A stretch of DNA of 20,926 bases from Asterionellopsis glacialis (taxonomy: Eukaryota > Bacillariophyta > Plagiogrammaphyceae > Rhaphoneidales > Asterionellopsidaceae). A program made the translations under genes and the position numbers. The stretch spans positions 1 through 20,926 of the forward strand of contig WKLE02000875.1 of the NCBI GenBank assembly GCA_014885115.2, read 5' to 3'. This document shows positions 8,335 to 17,422 of the stretch, piece after piece. Each line of letters opens with the position of its first letter. The stretch's first letter is position 1. The notes under the pieces are model-generated. The model saw only the letters and a program-made list of their open reading frames with translations. It ran no database searches and was not told the DNA's origin.

Positions 8335-9615
8335 ATGACACTGCTACAGATAATCTGCGAACAACTTTTTAAAAATGATTCTAGGATGAGCAATGTGTTC
8401 TGGTCATTTGAAAACGAATCGAGTGATGCCAGTGTAACACTATTAGTAGAAAGCTTGATGAAGAATACAAACGTGCAAGACTTGTTTTTGGCAGATGTAA
8501 AAATGATAGAAAACGAGGGTTTACTTGCATTAGCTCGACTAATTGAGTGTAATTCAACGTTAGAAAACATTCATATTGGTGGCTTCATCGTAAAAGAATC
8601 CCTTATTGATACAAGAGGATTTGCTAGATTTGGTTGTGCACTTGCATGTTGCAGGTTACGGCTGTTGGTCCTGTCAGGATTTAACAACCTGAGTGACCAT
8701 GAAGTTACTTCGATTTGTACTGGACTTGCACTTAATACAAAAATTCATTATGTTAATCTATCATGGAATGATATTGGAAATAATGGTGCTCAAGCAATTG
8801 CTAACATGTTAATGGCAAACAAATCTATACGTACGTAATATTTGCAAGAGAATAATATTTCAGATTCTGGAATTGAGCATATATGCACAGCATTAAAAGA
8901 AAATTGTACCCTTCAAAGCATCAATTTTTCGATGAACTCTTTTTCATCTAAAGGTGTAGTTGCAATATGCAATATGCTCAAAAGCAACAGAAGTTTAAAG
9001 GTTATCAGACTGAGTGGCACAATAGCTAGCTACAAGAAAGATAATGACGAAAAGGAACTTATTAGGATAACTGTGGAACAAAATTTCTCTCTCGAAGAAA
9101 TTCATGTAGACGATGAAAAACTTCAAGAACAGTTAGACTTTTACACGGCTTTGAATACGAAGTTTCATCGTTATGAAATATTTGCTAACGGAGATCATTT
9201 CTCCGTTGGTCTTTGGGCCTACATACTTGCTTGGTATGGGAAAGCTTCTTGGCAGAGTCGTCATCAACGTCGTCTTGATGCAATTTCACGTTCAAAGAGG
9301 AAAGATTTAAATACCAAAAAAACAGATTTATTTGAATTGTATGGGATGACAATGTGGCCGTCCTATGAAATATGGCTAGATGAGAAGGACGAACAAGTTG
9401 CTACGTTACTTTCAATGGCAAGTTGTAGAAATAGTGGTATTGGAGCTGATGTTTTGTTTTACTTTATCAAATCCAAACCTGAATTGTTCCAGACATACTG
9501 TACGTAAGAATTACAATTCGCAAAGAATCAAGAGGAGAAAGAAGGCACATACATGACATTTTTCAAACTTTATTTTTTTTATCTAATAGCTAAACAGAAG
9601 TATATAAATGAGTAG
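8335..9615 (+). pseudogene. LRR (ribonuclease-inhibitor type) protein gene interrupted by one in-frame stop
   Basis: The frame encodes 28-residue leucine-rich repeats of the RI/NLR type (pattern LxxLxLxxNxI), as in VNLSWNDIGNNGAQAIANML and INFSMNSFSSKGVVAICNML. The C-terminal helical region (SVGLWAYILAWYGKASW ... ADVLFYFIKSKPELF) resembles the tail common in diatom LRR proteins. Such proteins are usually protein-interaction scaffolds; no partner is indicated. A TAA at 8836-8838 interrupts the frame inside a repeat: the text reads SIRT-stop-YLQENNISDSG and the frame continues unchanged. The 28-residue spacing is kept across the stop, which occupies a conserved Leu position, so it looks like a nonsense change (TTA to TAA). 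At the 3' end the apparent stop at 9505-9507 is part of a GTACGTAAG donor. Splicing out 9500-9589 would give an ending SKQKYINE and a stop at 9613-9615. The preferred start is the ATG at 8335 (A at -3). Alternatives are readthrough, a sequencing error or two shorter genes. Confidence 0.65.
9500..9589 (+). other. Probable intron at the 3' end of the LRR gene
   Basis: A 90-nt segment begins GTACGTAAG and ends after a T-rich tract with ATCTAATAG. Removing it joins FQTY to SKQKYINE and a TAG stop. The length fits the other introns inferred here (97, 113 and 178 nt). Confidence 0.5.
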
Positions 9616-10096
9616 ATTACGCAAAGTTCTTTTTGATAATATGGTATTGGATGAAGAGATGCAGAGCTCTCTTGTCTTGTAGAAGGAGTACTCGTACTCT
9701 TGTCTGAATTTTCAAAGTTACCTAATTTTCTATGAATGGGAGCTAATGAGTTTTCTTCTTTTTGTTGTGTGTGATTATGATGTAAGCACAGCAGTCCGTT
9801 CCCTACTGTAGTGCCGTGTTCCGTTTGAATGATATTTCCAATTTGTATCAAATGTTTAGTACGGGTAAGCATTTTTCGCACCATTGATTTCTCTTTCTCC
9901 CTTCCCAATGGACCATAAGTTATTCATTCATCGCACGAATGGAGTCTTGAAACACACCCGTACAATTAGCCCCATTTGTGTGTATGTTTTTTTTTGTTTG
10001 CCCTTTTCTATTTTTTTAAACTCAACTCTTTCCAATTTCACATACTCTCTCTACTGTAGAGCCAATCCTATTTCAACTAAATCTAAAAAAGTCCAT
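9616..10096. other. Convergent intergenic region
   Basis: This gap of about 480 bp lies between the LRR gene (+) and the coiled-coil gene (-), so it holds two 3' ends. A minus-strand frame at 9579-9908 starts with TTG and has no recognisable domain. It also overlaps the proposed last LRR exon. The stretch at about 9987-10018 is T-rich. I see no gene here. Confidence 0.4.
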
Positions 10097-10798
10097 CTAA
10101 GGTGTTAATCGTTCTGTTTTGGTTAATATATCTTCTACAAGTTGCGTATCATGACATGTTTCTTGTACAACATCTACAACTTCACCTAATATACTTTGAC
10201 ATTCCGTCCGTAACATGACTTCGGCTTCATAGGCAGCATTCTTCATGGCGATACCCTCCTTTAATTCTTGATGAATCATTTTTTGATGCATCAATTCACC
10301 TTGGACTTGTGACAATTGATGTGTCAAGGTCGTATTTTGAGACTTGAGGGATTTGGTATGATCGACTATACCTAAAAATAATTCCTGGCTTTGCTTCGAG
10401 GCCATCATTAAACGTTTGTTGGTTTCGGTCAATACCTTGTTTTCTTGTTGCAACTTTTCACTTGTCGTTCGTAACCGCTGCAATTCATTCCGTAATCTTT
10501 CTAATGGTATTTCCAACATCATATTATTATTCCGAATATTATTGAGGTTATTAGTATTATTTGACGTAGGAGTGTTGTTGTTACTGGCTTTAGTCCCCTT
10601 TGAAGGGATACTACTAGAATTGTGCGTTTCGTTTGTTGTTGGTGTTTCATTATTTTTGGGTTCTTGTGGTTGCTCTTCTTGTTGAGATGGATGTGTTGGT
10701 TGTGCCTTTGACGATGATGATAATGAAGATGACGGTGAAACAACTGGTTGTTTCTCAACATTATTCATACTACTATGCAACGAATGTTCTTCCGTCAT
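10097..10798 (-). CDS. Small coiled-coil protein with a leucine zipper
   Basis: A 233-residue intronless protein starting at the ATG at 10798. Residues 1-92 are low complexity, rich in S, N, Q, T and P (for example a run of Ser at 23-30 and Asn-rich 72-92), and are expected to be disordered. Residues about 95-190 are strongly helical and heptad-patterned, with Leu at 102, 109, 116, 123 and 130, exactly every seventh residue (within RLRNELQRLRTTSEKLQQEN and the following KVLTETNKRL). The C-terminus has acidic and hydrophobic helices (QSILGEVVDVVQE). No basic region precedes the zipper, so it is not an ordinary bZIP factor. It is divergent from NFU1 with 841 bp between start codons. A structural or adaptor role is possible. 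I do not recognise a family. Confidence 0.7.
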   Translation of the reverse strand: MTEEHSLHSSMNNVEKQPVVSPSSSLSSSSKAQPTHPSQQEEQPQEPKNNETPTTNETHNSSSIPSKGTKASNNNTPTSNNTNNLNNIRNNNMMLEIPLERLRNELQRLRTTSEKLQQENKVLTETNKRLMMASKQSQELFLGIVDHTKSLKSQNTTLTHQLSQVQGELMHQKMIHQELKEGIAMKNAAYEAEVMLRTECQSILGEVVDVVQETCHDTQLVEDILTKTERLTP

Positions 10799-10876
10799 TA
10801 TGACTGGTTTTAATTTTCTTTCTCAGGGTTAAGTGAGGACAGCGTTGGCAGATGGAGTTTGTGATTCCTATCTTTT

Positions 10877-10908
<32 letters not shown>

Positions 10909-11639
10909 AAAGTTGTTGCTCTTGTGGTATATAGTTCGTTGTATGCTATGTCGTACTTTGAAAGGCTCTCTGGGTTGTACAGTAGTCGATGTCGAGGGCG
11001 GTGAATTCAAAAACAAAGCGAATGAAGCTTGCTTGAGGCATCTCCGCCTGGCAACTCTAAACACTCTTTTGTTTTCTGTGGAATTTTTGTGTGTGTGGGT
11101 CCCACAGCAAGCATTACCTGTTACGGTAGCTACGGAAAAAAACGGTATCTTTTTGCGTTACAGAGAGTACTAAATCCTACGTGCTGAGTTTCTGCAATAC
11201 CAGGTACGGTATGTTTTGAATTTTTTGAATGACGTGACTTTCCTAAATTCATAACTATTCAAAAAGACACAGCCACACAAACACACAAATCATAATATTC
11301 TCTTTTACGTACGTCAGACAGAACAGATAGACTAATTTAGTCTGTCCGCCTGTATCTCACTGTTCAAGCAAGACAGACACGGCCTCGCAGGGTGCTTGCG
11401 ATATCTTCGAAATTCGACACATCTCTCCCAAGCAGTGAGAAGAAGAGACAAGAGCTACGACAAGTAAGCCATGTTCGCGTTGCGTCAGTTCTTTCAGTCT
11501 AATCACTAAACGCACAGAGACAGAAAAAACAGTGGCTGTTGAGAGGTTCACAAGTCTACTTATCGAAAGTCTATACGCACACAACAAAAGCAGAGACAAC
11601 TCACACAAATAAGTAGACAGACAGTTCAGTAAAACAAAT
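10799..11639. promoter_or_regulatory. Divergent promoter region between the coiled-coil gene and NFU1
   Basis: This 841-bp gap lies between two divergent start codons. It contains a (TC)11 microsatellite at 10883-10904 and one copy of the taccaggtac word at 11198-11207. The part near NFU1 (about 11260-11640) is A/C-rich with many ACA-type repeats, as expected of a 5' leader. Open frames here are partly made of the microsatellite (an Arg-Glu run on the minus strand) and I do not support them as genes. Confidence 0.45.
10883..10904. repeat. (TC)11 microsatellite
   Basis: Eleven consecutive TC units on the plus strand, flanked by further C/T-rich sequence (10871-10906), lie 85-106 bp upstream of the coiled-coil gene's ATG. 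Pyrimidine tracts like this are common in promoter or leader regions. Confidence 0.9.
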
Positions 11640-12536
11640 ATGATTTTGAGAACTACAAGTAATATTGTAAAGGCATTGAGTCGTCGTCGATCTGTCGCAA
11701 CCTCGTCGGCGGTGGCAGCAGCAAGACCTACAACTCCATCAGCAGCTGCTGCTTTTTCGACCTTGATCGCCACCAGTAGCAGTGGTTCACAAACAAACAT
11801 AATTAACAACAAGGACCGCAGTTTTCTTCCGCACAATTTACAAATTCGTTCTTTATTTATTCAAACAGATGAAACACCGAATCCAGAAAGTTTAAAATTT
11901 GTTCCCGGTCGTGATGTCTTGGGTGAAAATCCAGATGAAACCACAAATGGTTTTTATGCAACACGGTCTGACAAAGAAGAAATTGCCCGCTCACCTCTGA
12001 CGAAACGTTTATTTGCCATTGATGGTGTAAAGGCCGTGTATTTAGGTACAGATTATGTCACGGTGACGAAATTTGCAACCTCCCATTGGGCACATGTTCG
12101 GACCCAAGTCTTTTCGGCCTTGATGGATCATTATGATTCCAAGGAATTGGCCTTGACGGATCAACCGGAAATTACAGATACTACAATTTTAGACGATGAT
12201 GATGAAGTTGTGGCCATGATTAAAGAATTATTAGAAAGTCGTATCCGTCCGGCTGTCCAAGAAGATGGTGGTGATATACGGTATGTGGGGTTTGATGATG
12301 GGACGGGTATAGTGACTGTACAATTAGCTGGATCATGTGTTGGGTGTCCAAGTTCCAGTGTCACGTTGAAGAATGGTGTTGAGAATATGTTGATGCATTA
12401 CATACCGGAAGTTACAGCTGTAGAAGCATTAGAAGAAGAAGATGAGGAAGGACAAGCTCCCAAGGAAGAAGAACCTAAACAGAACAAATCATATGAAGAA
12501 CGATTAGCTGCAGCAGGTATTCCATTTTCAGATTGA
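11640..12536 (+). CDS. NFU1: Mitochondrial NFU1-type iron-sulfur cluster scaffold/carrier
   Basis: A 298-residue intronless protein with the full NFU1 architecture. Residues 1-70 are rich in R, S, A and T with no acidic residues over the first 55, a typical mitochondrial presequence. The Nfu N-terminal domain follows, beginning [18 protein letters not shown] (73-90) and including [11 protein letters not shown]. The C-terminal NifU-like domain (about 188-265) contains [16 protein letters not shown] and the cluster-binding CVGC pair (C233, C236) in [10 protein letters not shown]. An acidic tail ends [20 protein letters not shown]1 delivers 4Fe-4S clusters to mitochondrial targets such as lipoyl synthase and respiratory complexes. 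The presence of the N-terminal domain distinguishes it from plastid NFU proteins. It is divergent from the coiled-coil gene and convergent with the dehydrogenase gene. The ATG has A at -3. Nothing appears defective. Confidence 0.93.
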   Translation: MILRTTSNIVKALSRRRSVATSSAVAAARPTTPSAAAAFSTLIATSSSGSQTNIINNKDRSFLPHNLQIRSLFIQTDETPNPESLKFVPGRDVLGENPDETTNGFYATRSDKEEIARSPLTKRLFAIDGVKAVYLGTDYVTVTKFATSHWAHVRTQVFSALMDHYDSKELALTDQPEITDTTILDDDDEVVAMIKELLESRIRPAVQEDGGDIRYVGFDDGTGIVTVQLAGSCVGCPSSSVTLKNGVENMLMHYIPEVTAVEALEEEDEEGQAPKEEEPKQNKSYEERLAAAGIPFSD

Positions 12537-13040
12537 TAAAATATGTGAATAATCAAAAAATAGATTATTGTAAAAGTTATACACGCACATCGTTGTTCTT
12601 TGTTTCTTTTCGTTTGCGACAGTCTACCTAGTTGTCAAGTTCTCAATAAGTACGATACATGTGTGTACCGCATACGTACCAAGTTTTTTCGTATCTAATT
12701 CAAACGCAATGCAGATGAGTTGAGAAATATGTCTATACAAAAGAGGACAATTACAATCAACTAACTAGAGTAGAGGATAGAAGATTCTTGCCAAGCCGGT
12801 TTCAAATCAATCACATTCACGATATTGTGAGGTTTCTCGAAAAGTAAGCAAGTCTACATAATAACACCAAGTAACCGAAACAAAATCGCGTGCTCTGTAC
12901 AAATACAATTTCAATCGTCTATATCATTTTTGTTTTTGTTTTTTTCTATAATATAAAAATTTCTTTAAGGATAGGTGAGAAACTGCAAATCTTAATTTTG
13001 TTTGTAGTTCAAGAATATTGTGTTGCGGCTCTTTTTAATA
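12537..13040. other. Convergent intergenic region
   Basis: This 504-bp AT-rich gap lies between the NFU1 stop (+) and the stop of the dehydrogenase gene (-). It should contain both 3' UTRs and polyadenylation sites. I see no gene, RNA gene or repeat word in it. The plus-strand frame at 12890-13285 runs into the antisense of the dehydrogenase gene and is a shadow. Confidence 0.4.
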
Positions 13041-16000
13041 TTAGAGAAAGGCAGCACGATGTTTTTCTTTCACCCATGGTTCACATACTAAATAGCCAGG
13101 GAATCGTTTTTGTTCCAACATATCATGTGCACGCCCAACACGATCCAAGGGGATACGATCTAATACAAATGGTTTCACCACCTTTTTATCCAATAGCTGA
13201 ATTAAGAATTTCAAATCCCGTTTACAATTCTTTTTGTTACGTTCCCATGCCTCAAACACATCAAAGACATGTGTCCGTGACATGACCTGACTCATTTTCT
13301 CCGGATCGACAAAAACTGATGATTGGTATTGTTCATCACTCGCACGTCGTCCAATAAAGACTATATGACCTGACACACTTAAACAATCAAATAATTTCAA
13401 TAACCCAATGTCACGACCATCTGTAACCAAAATCAAATCGATGTTTCCACCAGTCAATTCTTGAAGATCGTCTGGTTTGCGATCGAGTGTTCTTGCACCT
13501 AAAGACCGTAAATGAGCTTGGTGTTTCTTCTTGGATGTTGTAAATATAGTTTGTGCACCACCTGCAGTGGCGAGTTCCACAGCGGCCTTACCCGTACAGG
13601 TCATGGCGCCCACAACCATGATGCGCTTATTCTTCAGAGAAGCCTTCTTGTATCGAGTAGCATTCTTTTGTCCAATGTGTAATGATTGGAACGCAGAGAG
13701 GTAACTTCCCACTAAACAAGTTGCTGCAGCAGCATCGACAGTGCTAGGGACTGGAACCAAATCTTCTGCCAATACTCTGGCATATCGAGCATTACCACCC
13801 CACCTGATAAAGGACAGCACTCTATCACCTGGATAAATCTTAATTTTGGAGGATACCTTTGGATCCAAATGATGGATCTTACCTACGATGTCTCCACCGG
13901 GTATATAAGGAAGTGGAACTTGTGAATTACGCCACCACTGTCCTCGACGGATGATACAATCATGATAAGAGATTGTAGAAGCCTGTAGCGAGAGGGTCGG
14001 AGAGAAAAAGAGTGAAAAGGGAAGGATTAATAAAGAAGGAATGGACTATTGATACCATCTCTTGCAGAAATCCTATCAAGCGTCATGAAACGTACCTCTA
14101 CTTGAATAATAACTTCTGCTGACTTGGGTTGTGCAATGGGAGGCATATTATGTTTCCTCATTTGGACGGCGCTGTGTGAGTTTTCCGCCTGCAGGGTATC
14201 GTAGGCAATATCCATGTGATTACAAACATCATTCTCGTAGATAAGCATCGACTGAGGACCCTTTAAGGCTGATAATTCATCTTCAGGTAACATCATAGTA
14301 GGGCCAATGTTGTAATCTGTCAAGGAACCACTAGACCCATCAACACCATTAGCAACACTGCCAGATCCTCCCTTCCCATCCACAGGGATAACACTTGTTC
14401 CGGAACCAGGAATTACAGTGTCATCAAAGTCGGGTACCATCTTGACCATCACATCAGGACCGTTGGGATTCTTCCCATTGTTAGTATTCCCACTATTATC
14501 GTCGTTGTCAGTATCAAATGGCTGCTTAAAGGAGCGACAGATGGCACGTTTTACAAATGCTCGAGGACCAACTCGACTTTTAGGTGACGGCTCCGTTCGA
14601 CCACTTTTCTTCGTGGTCTTATCAACAACAGCATTTTCAGATATTTCCTTTTTCCTGGTGTACTTTTCTAGCTTGTTTTCAGCCGAATCACTCTCAGGAG
14701 AGGAAGGTTTTCGACAAAATAGCAGTTTAGCTGCACCGCTTCGATCTGGGGTTGATGGAACCTTTCCCTTTGGTTGGTCAACAGCAACAGACTTCCCACT
14801 GTTCTTCTTTATACCAAAGGACCGACTTCTTGTTGGTTCGATACCACTACTTGGGGTAGTTGTTTTGGAGGACAAAGCTGCATCTTCTGAGCTTACAACG
14901 GTAGTAGCAGTACCAGCAGCACCACCAAGAGTTGCAGTAGCAGCACCAATGGCACCAAGAGCTGCTTCTATTCCAAAGTCACCAAATGTATCTGCAATTT
15001 GGTCTAAAGAAACGGATTTCTCATCTTTGTTTGTCGTCGTTGAATTGTGTTTGGATTGAATTGACGTTGTTGGAGTAGACCTACCACCACCGCTTGCAGA
15101 ACTGCCAATATTTTCAGGAAATGATTGTGTCCGCATAGCATGTTTAAGTGAAAATTGTTTTTCAAGTGTGTTTGAAAAAGGAGCCTGCCCACCGCTATTT
15201 GCATGCTTGTCTGTAAACCGTGATAAAAATTGACCCCGATCCTTTCCCTCACTTCGACGTCTTGTGTAGAGAAGTTCAGAATAGGAACTTGCTTTTGAAT
15301 CTTCGTTTGGTAGCGGATTCAATGCCGTAGTTTCATAATTTATTGTATCTCGTTGTTGTCTGAAAGGATTGTTATTCTTTGTTGACCGGCATTGGAACCC
15401 GTGGGGCAAAAATCCTGCCCTTTTCGATCTGGATTGAATATCATCCTCACTACAACTATCCTCCGAATAGGATTCACTAGAACCAAAGCTAAGATCATCT
15501 TCATAAGGACCATCAGACGTACTGCTTTGTGAATCACTCGAACCACCAAAGGAACTTGCATAATCACTTGCATAGGCAGAATCTGCATCACGGTCATTGC
15601 GATCATCATTTGTACCGAAACCAAACCAACCCAAGATCCCATCACCGGCTTCCCCTTCATTTTGGTCCATTTTTCCAGTGTATACACTCGCAAATTCCGT
15701 CTCGTCGTCACTGAGAGCATCTGCAAGACTGTTTGGTTTATTATGTTGTCCGCGTCTTTGCGTTGAAGCTGATGCCTCGCGTGATTCTAACCTCGCCTTG
15801 GGTTTTCGATTTTTAATCGAAAATCTTCCTTTACCACTTCCACGTCTTCTTGCGGAGGATTTATCATGATCTCTTGCAGATGAGGGTAGCGGACGCCGTC
15901 TACTATGTGTGTCACCACCATCTCTTCTGTCACTCTGATAACTTCCGTCATCATGATCTTCGTCCCCACTCGATCGCTGATCGTTTTCCATAGCTTTCCA

Positions 16001-16096
16001 GAAGGAATCCAATACTGAAGGTACATCTTGCACTTTTTGCTGACTGCTGCTCATGAGCGTTGCCCGCCCCTCTGTGGATGAAGGCCGTTGCACCAT
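13041..16096 (-). CDS. Medium-chain dehydrogenase/quinone-reductase-like protein with a long disordered N-terminus (two exons)
   Basis: Two exons, 16096-14096 and 13982-13041, give about 980 residues. The join is phase 0 and restores a canonical MDR start: exon 1 ends EVIIQVE and exon 2 continues ASTISYHDCIIRRG. Residues 1 to about 625 are low complexity and polar, with acidic/Ser runs (SFGSSESYSEDSCSEDD), basic patches (RRRGSGKGRFSIKNRKPKAR) and an Ala/Gly-rich stretch (ALGAIGAATATLGGAAGTAT). The MDR domain then follows: YIPGGDIVG, YPGDRV, and a Rossmann segment with VVGAMTCTGKAAVELA (about 790-805) in place of the usual GxGxxG/AxGGVG. No GHE zinc motif is visible, so a zinc-independent quinone-oxidoreductase/crotonase-type MDR is likely. 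The ATG at 16096 has G at -3 and G at +4; further upstream only a TTG is in frame. The substrate is unknown. The long N-terminus is unusual for the family, but it is continuous with the MDR frame. Confidence 0.8.
13983..14095 (-). other. Intron of the MDR gene
   Basis: A 113-nt intron on the minus strand with donor GTACGT after GAG (14096) and acceptor CTACAG before GCT (13982). It has a pyrimidine-rich 3' half. Removal keeps phase 0 and joins the MDR N-terminal strand to the conserved YHDCIIRRG. Unspliced, the frame reads a further 23 codons into the intron and stops. Confidence 0.85.
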
Positions 16097-17422
16097 GGCG
16101 AAGACAGAGATAGAGAGTTTACAATATAGCAATGTTGTATGTGTCTTTAATCAGGTACCAGGTACATACAAACAGTCGCCTCTTTCAAGTAGAGTTTGTG
16201 TAGACCAGAAATGGGAGTCGAAATGTGATCGCTAATAAAAAAATAGAGCATGTACATGTAGGATTTGGAACTATTTTTGCTGTGCTCGCGACATCTGCTC
16301 TGAGAATTTACACAAAACTGATAGTTTGTGTACCTGGTACAGGTAGGATCACTCGTATCTGGTACCCCGTGTACAGGTACAGGTGGTAAAAGTCTGGTGA
16401 AGTCAATCAGGCCCAATAACTGTATGTACGGTACGCATGGTGCAGCATGCCGACCATTGTGGAAGTCGGATAGTTACCGAATATTCTCTATTATTTAACT
16501 GGAAGATTCGGTTGAGTGGGTATCTGTACCTGGTAGTATGGGTTCGGGTTATGGCAGTTGAAATATATATCACTTAAAAAATCTATAAAATGTATAAATC
16601 GAAATAATAATAAAGACTCATAACAACGATTGGTAGTTTTGGAAAAACGTCAGTTATGATAATCGTCCCCAATCAACGGCTACAGTATGAATATTAAGAA
16701 GAAATCGAGATTTTGGAACAAGTATTCAAACCCGTGAGTATGACTAATATTTGGATCAATTATGGGGTGGACGCTGTTGAAAATAGCCGTTGCAGTCACG
16801 AATAACGAATGATTTGACAACAGAACTTTATTAGAACCTATATGATTACTCACGTAGATGGGATTTCTCAAAATTATTATGCGGATGGGCGGTTTTAGTC
16901 AAATGTATATTTTTAATAATATGATAACAAACCTCTCTAGAGAGAGCAGTCAGTAGGAAGAAGCTAGAGTCCTACCGGGAGTACCAGGTACTAGACTAGT
17001 ACGACCGAGAGCGGTTCCCGGCATTTTTTACCACCAACTCAAAGGATCTTTACTCTACGAGTAGTCTCCCTCTCTCTAGACCTAGAGAGAGAGAGAGAAG
17101 ATGTCTCTCCAAGAGAAAAATAATCTCTATGGGTGATGGAGGACTAGAGTATTTGTGTTTAATGCAAACTCTATAATTTGATGCAAATACGAAGGATGGC
17201 AGAAATTATACAAATATGATGTTGTTAAAATTATGATAATTAATGTTTGGTTCTACCTTTTTAAGTTTGTCGTCTTTCCGTGAAAGATTTATTACTGCAT
17301 TGCGTAGGTTGTAAGTTAATTGGTTACGGCAAAAATATAGTAGGATCGTCACCATCCCCCCACCTACTAACCTTCTTCTCCTTCCCTTACACATTCTCGA
17401 TTTTTGTCTTTCTTTTCTTTTC
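16097..17422. other. Long intergenic region with palindromic words
   Basis: This 1.3-kb gap lies between the MDR start (-) and the BCAT stop (-), so it contains the MDR promoter and the BCAT 3' UTR. TACCTGGTA words occur at 16155-16165 (59 bp upstream of the MDR ATG), 16330-16340, 16526-16535 and 16981-16991, with a variant gtacaggtacaggt at 16371-16384. The stretch 16933-17091 is dense in short inverted repeats. The remainder is AT-rich. No gene could be supported; the minus-strand open frames are short and featureless. Confidence 0.45.
16933..17091. repeat. Cluster of short perfect inverted repeats
   Basis: Four self-complementary elements occur in 160 bp: ctctctagagag (16933-16944), near-palindromic gtaccaggtac (16981-16991), gtactag-a-ctagtac (16988-17002), and a 10-bp arm pair ctctctctag/ctagagagag separated by 2 bp (17070-17091). 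A GA-rich tract follows. The origin is unknown; it could be a degraded element or a regulatory region. Confidence 0.6.

Noticed and set aside
8829..8868. 33-nt intron-like segment (GTACGT...TTTCAG) that would remove the LRR stop
   Set aside because: It would delete YLQENNIS-type repeat residues and break the 28-residue LRR spacing. It is also far shorter than the other introns here.
9579..9908. 109-codon minus-strand frame between the LRR and coiled-coil genes
   Set aside because: It has a TTG start and no domain, and it overlaps the proposed last LRR exon.
10810..11064. 84-codon minus-strand frame with an Arg-rich, mitochondrial-like N-terminus
   Set aside because: A third of it is the TC microsatellite read as Arg-Glu repeats, and it shows no link to the coiled-coil gene.
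13041..13868. Dehydrogenase as a separate 275-residue gene starting at 13868
   Set aside because: That Met is internal to the MDR domain. The frame continues upstream through PYIPGGDIVG to a splice acceptor at 13983.
14418..15059. 213-codon plus-strand frame
   Set aside because: It is the antisense shadow of the Ser-rich exon 1 of the MDR gene.
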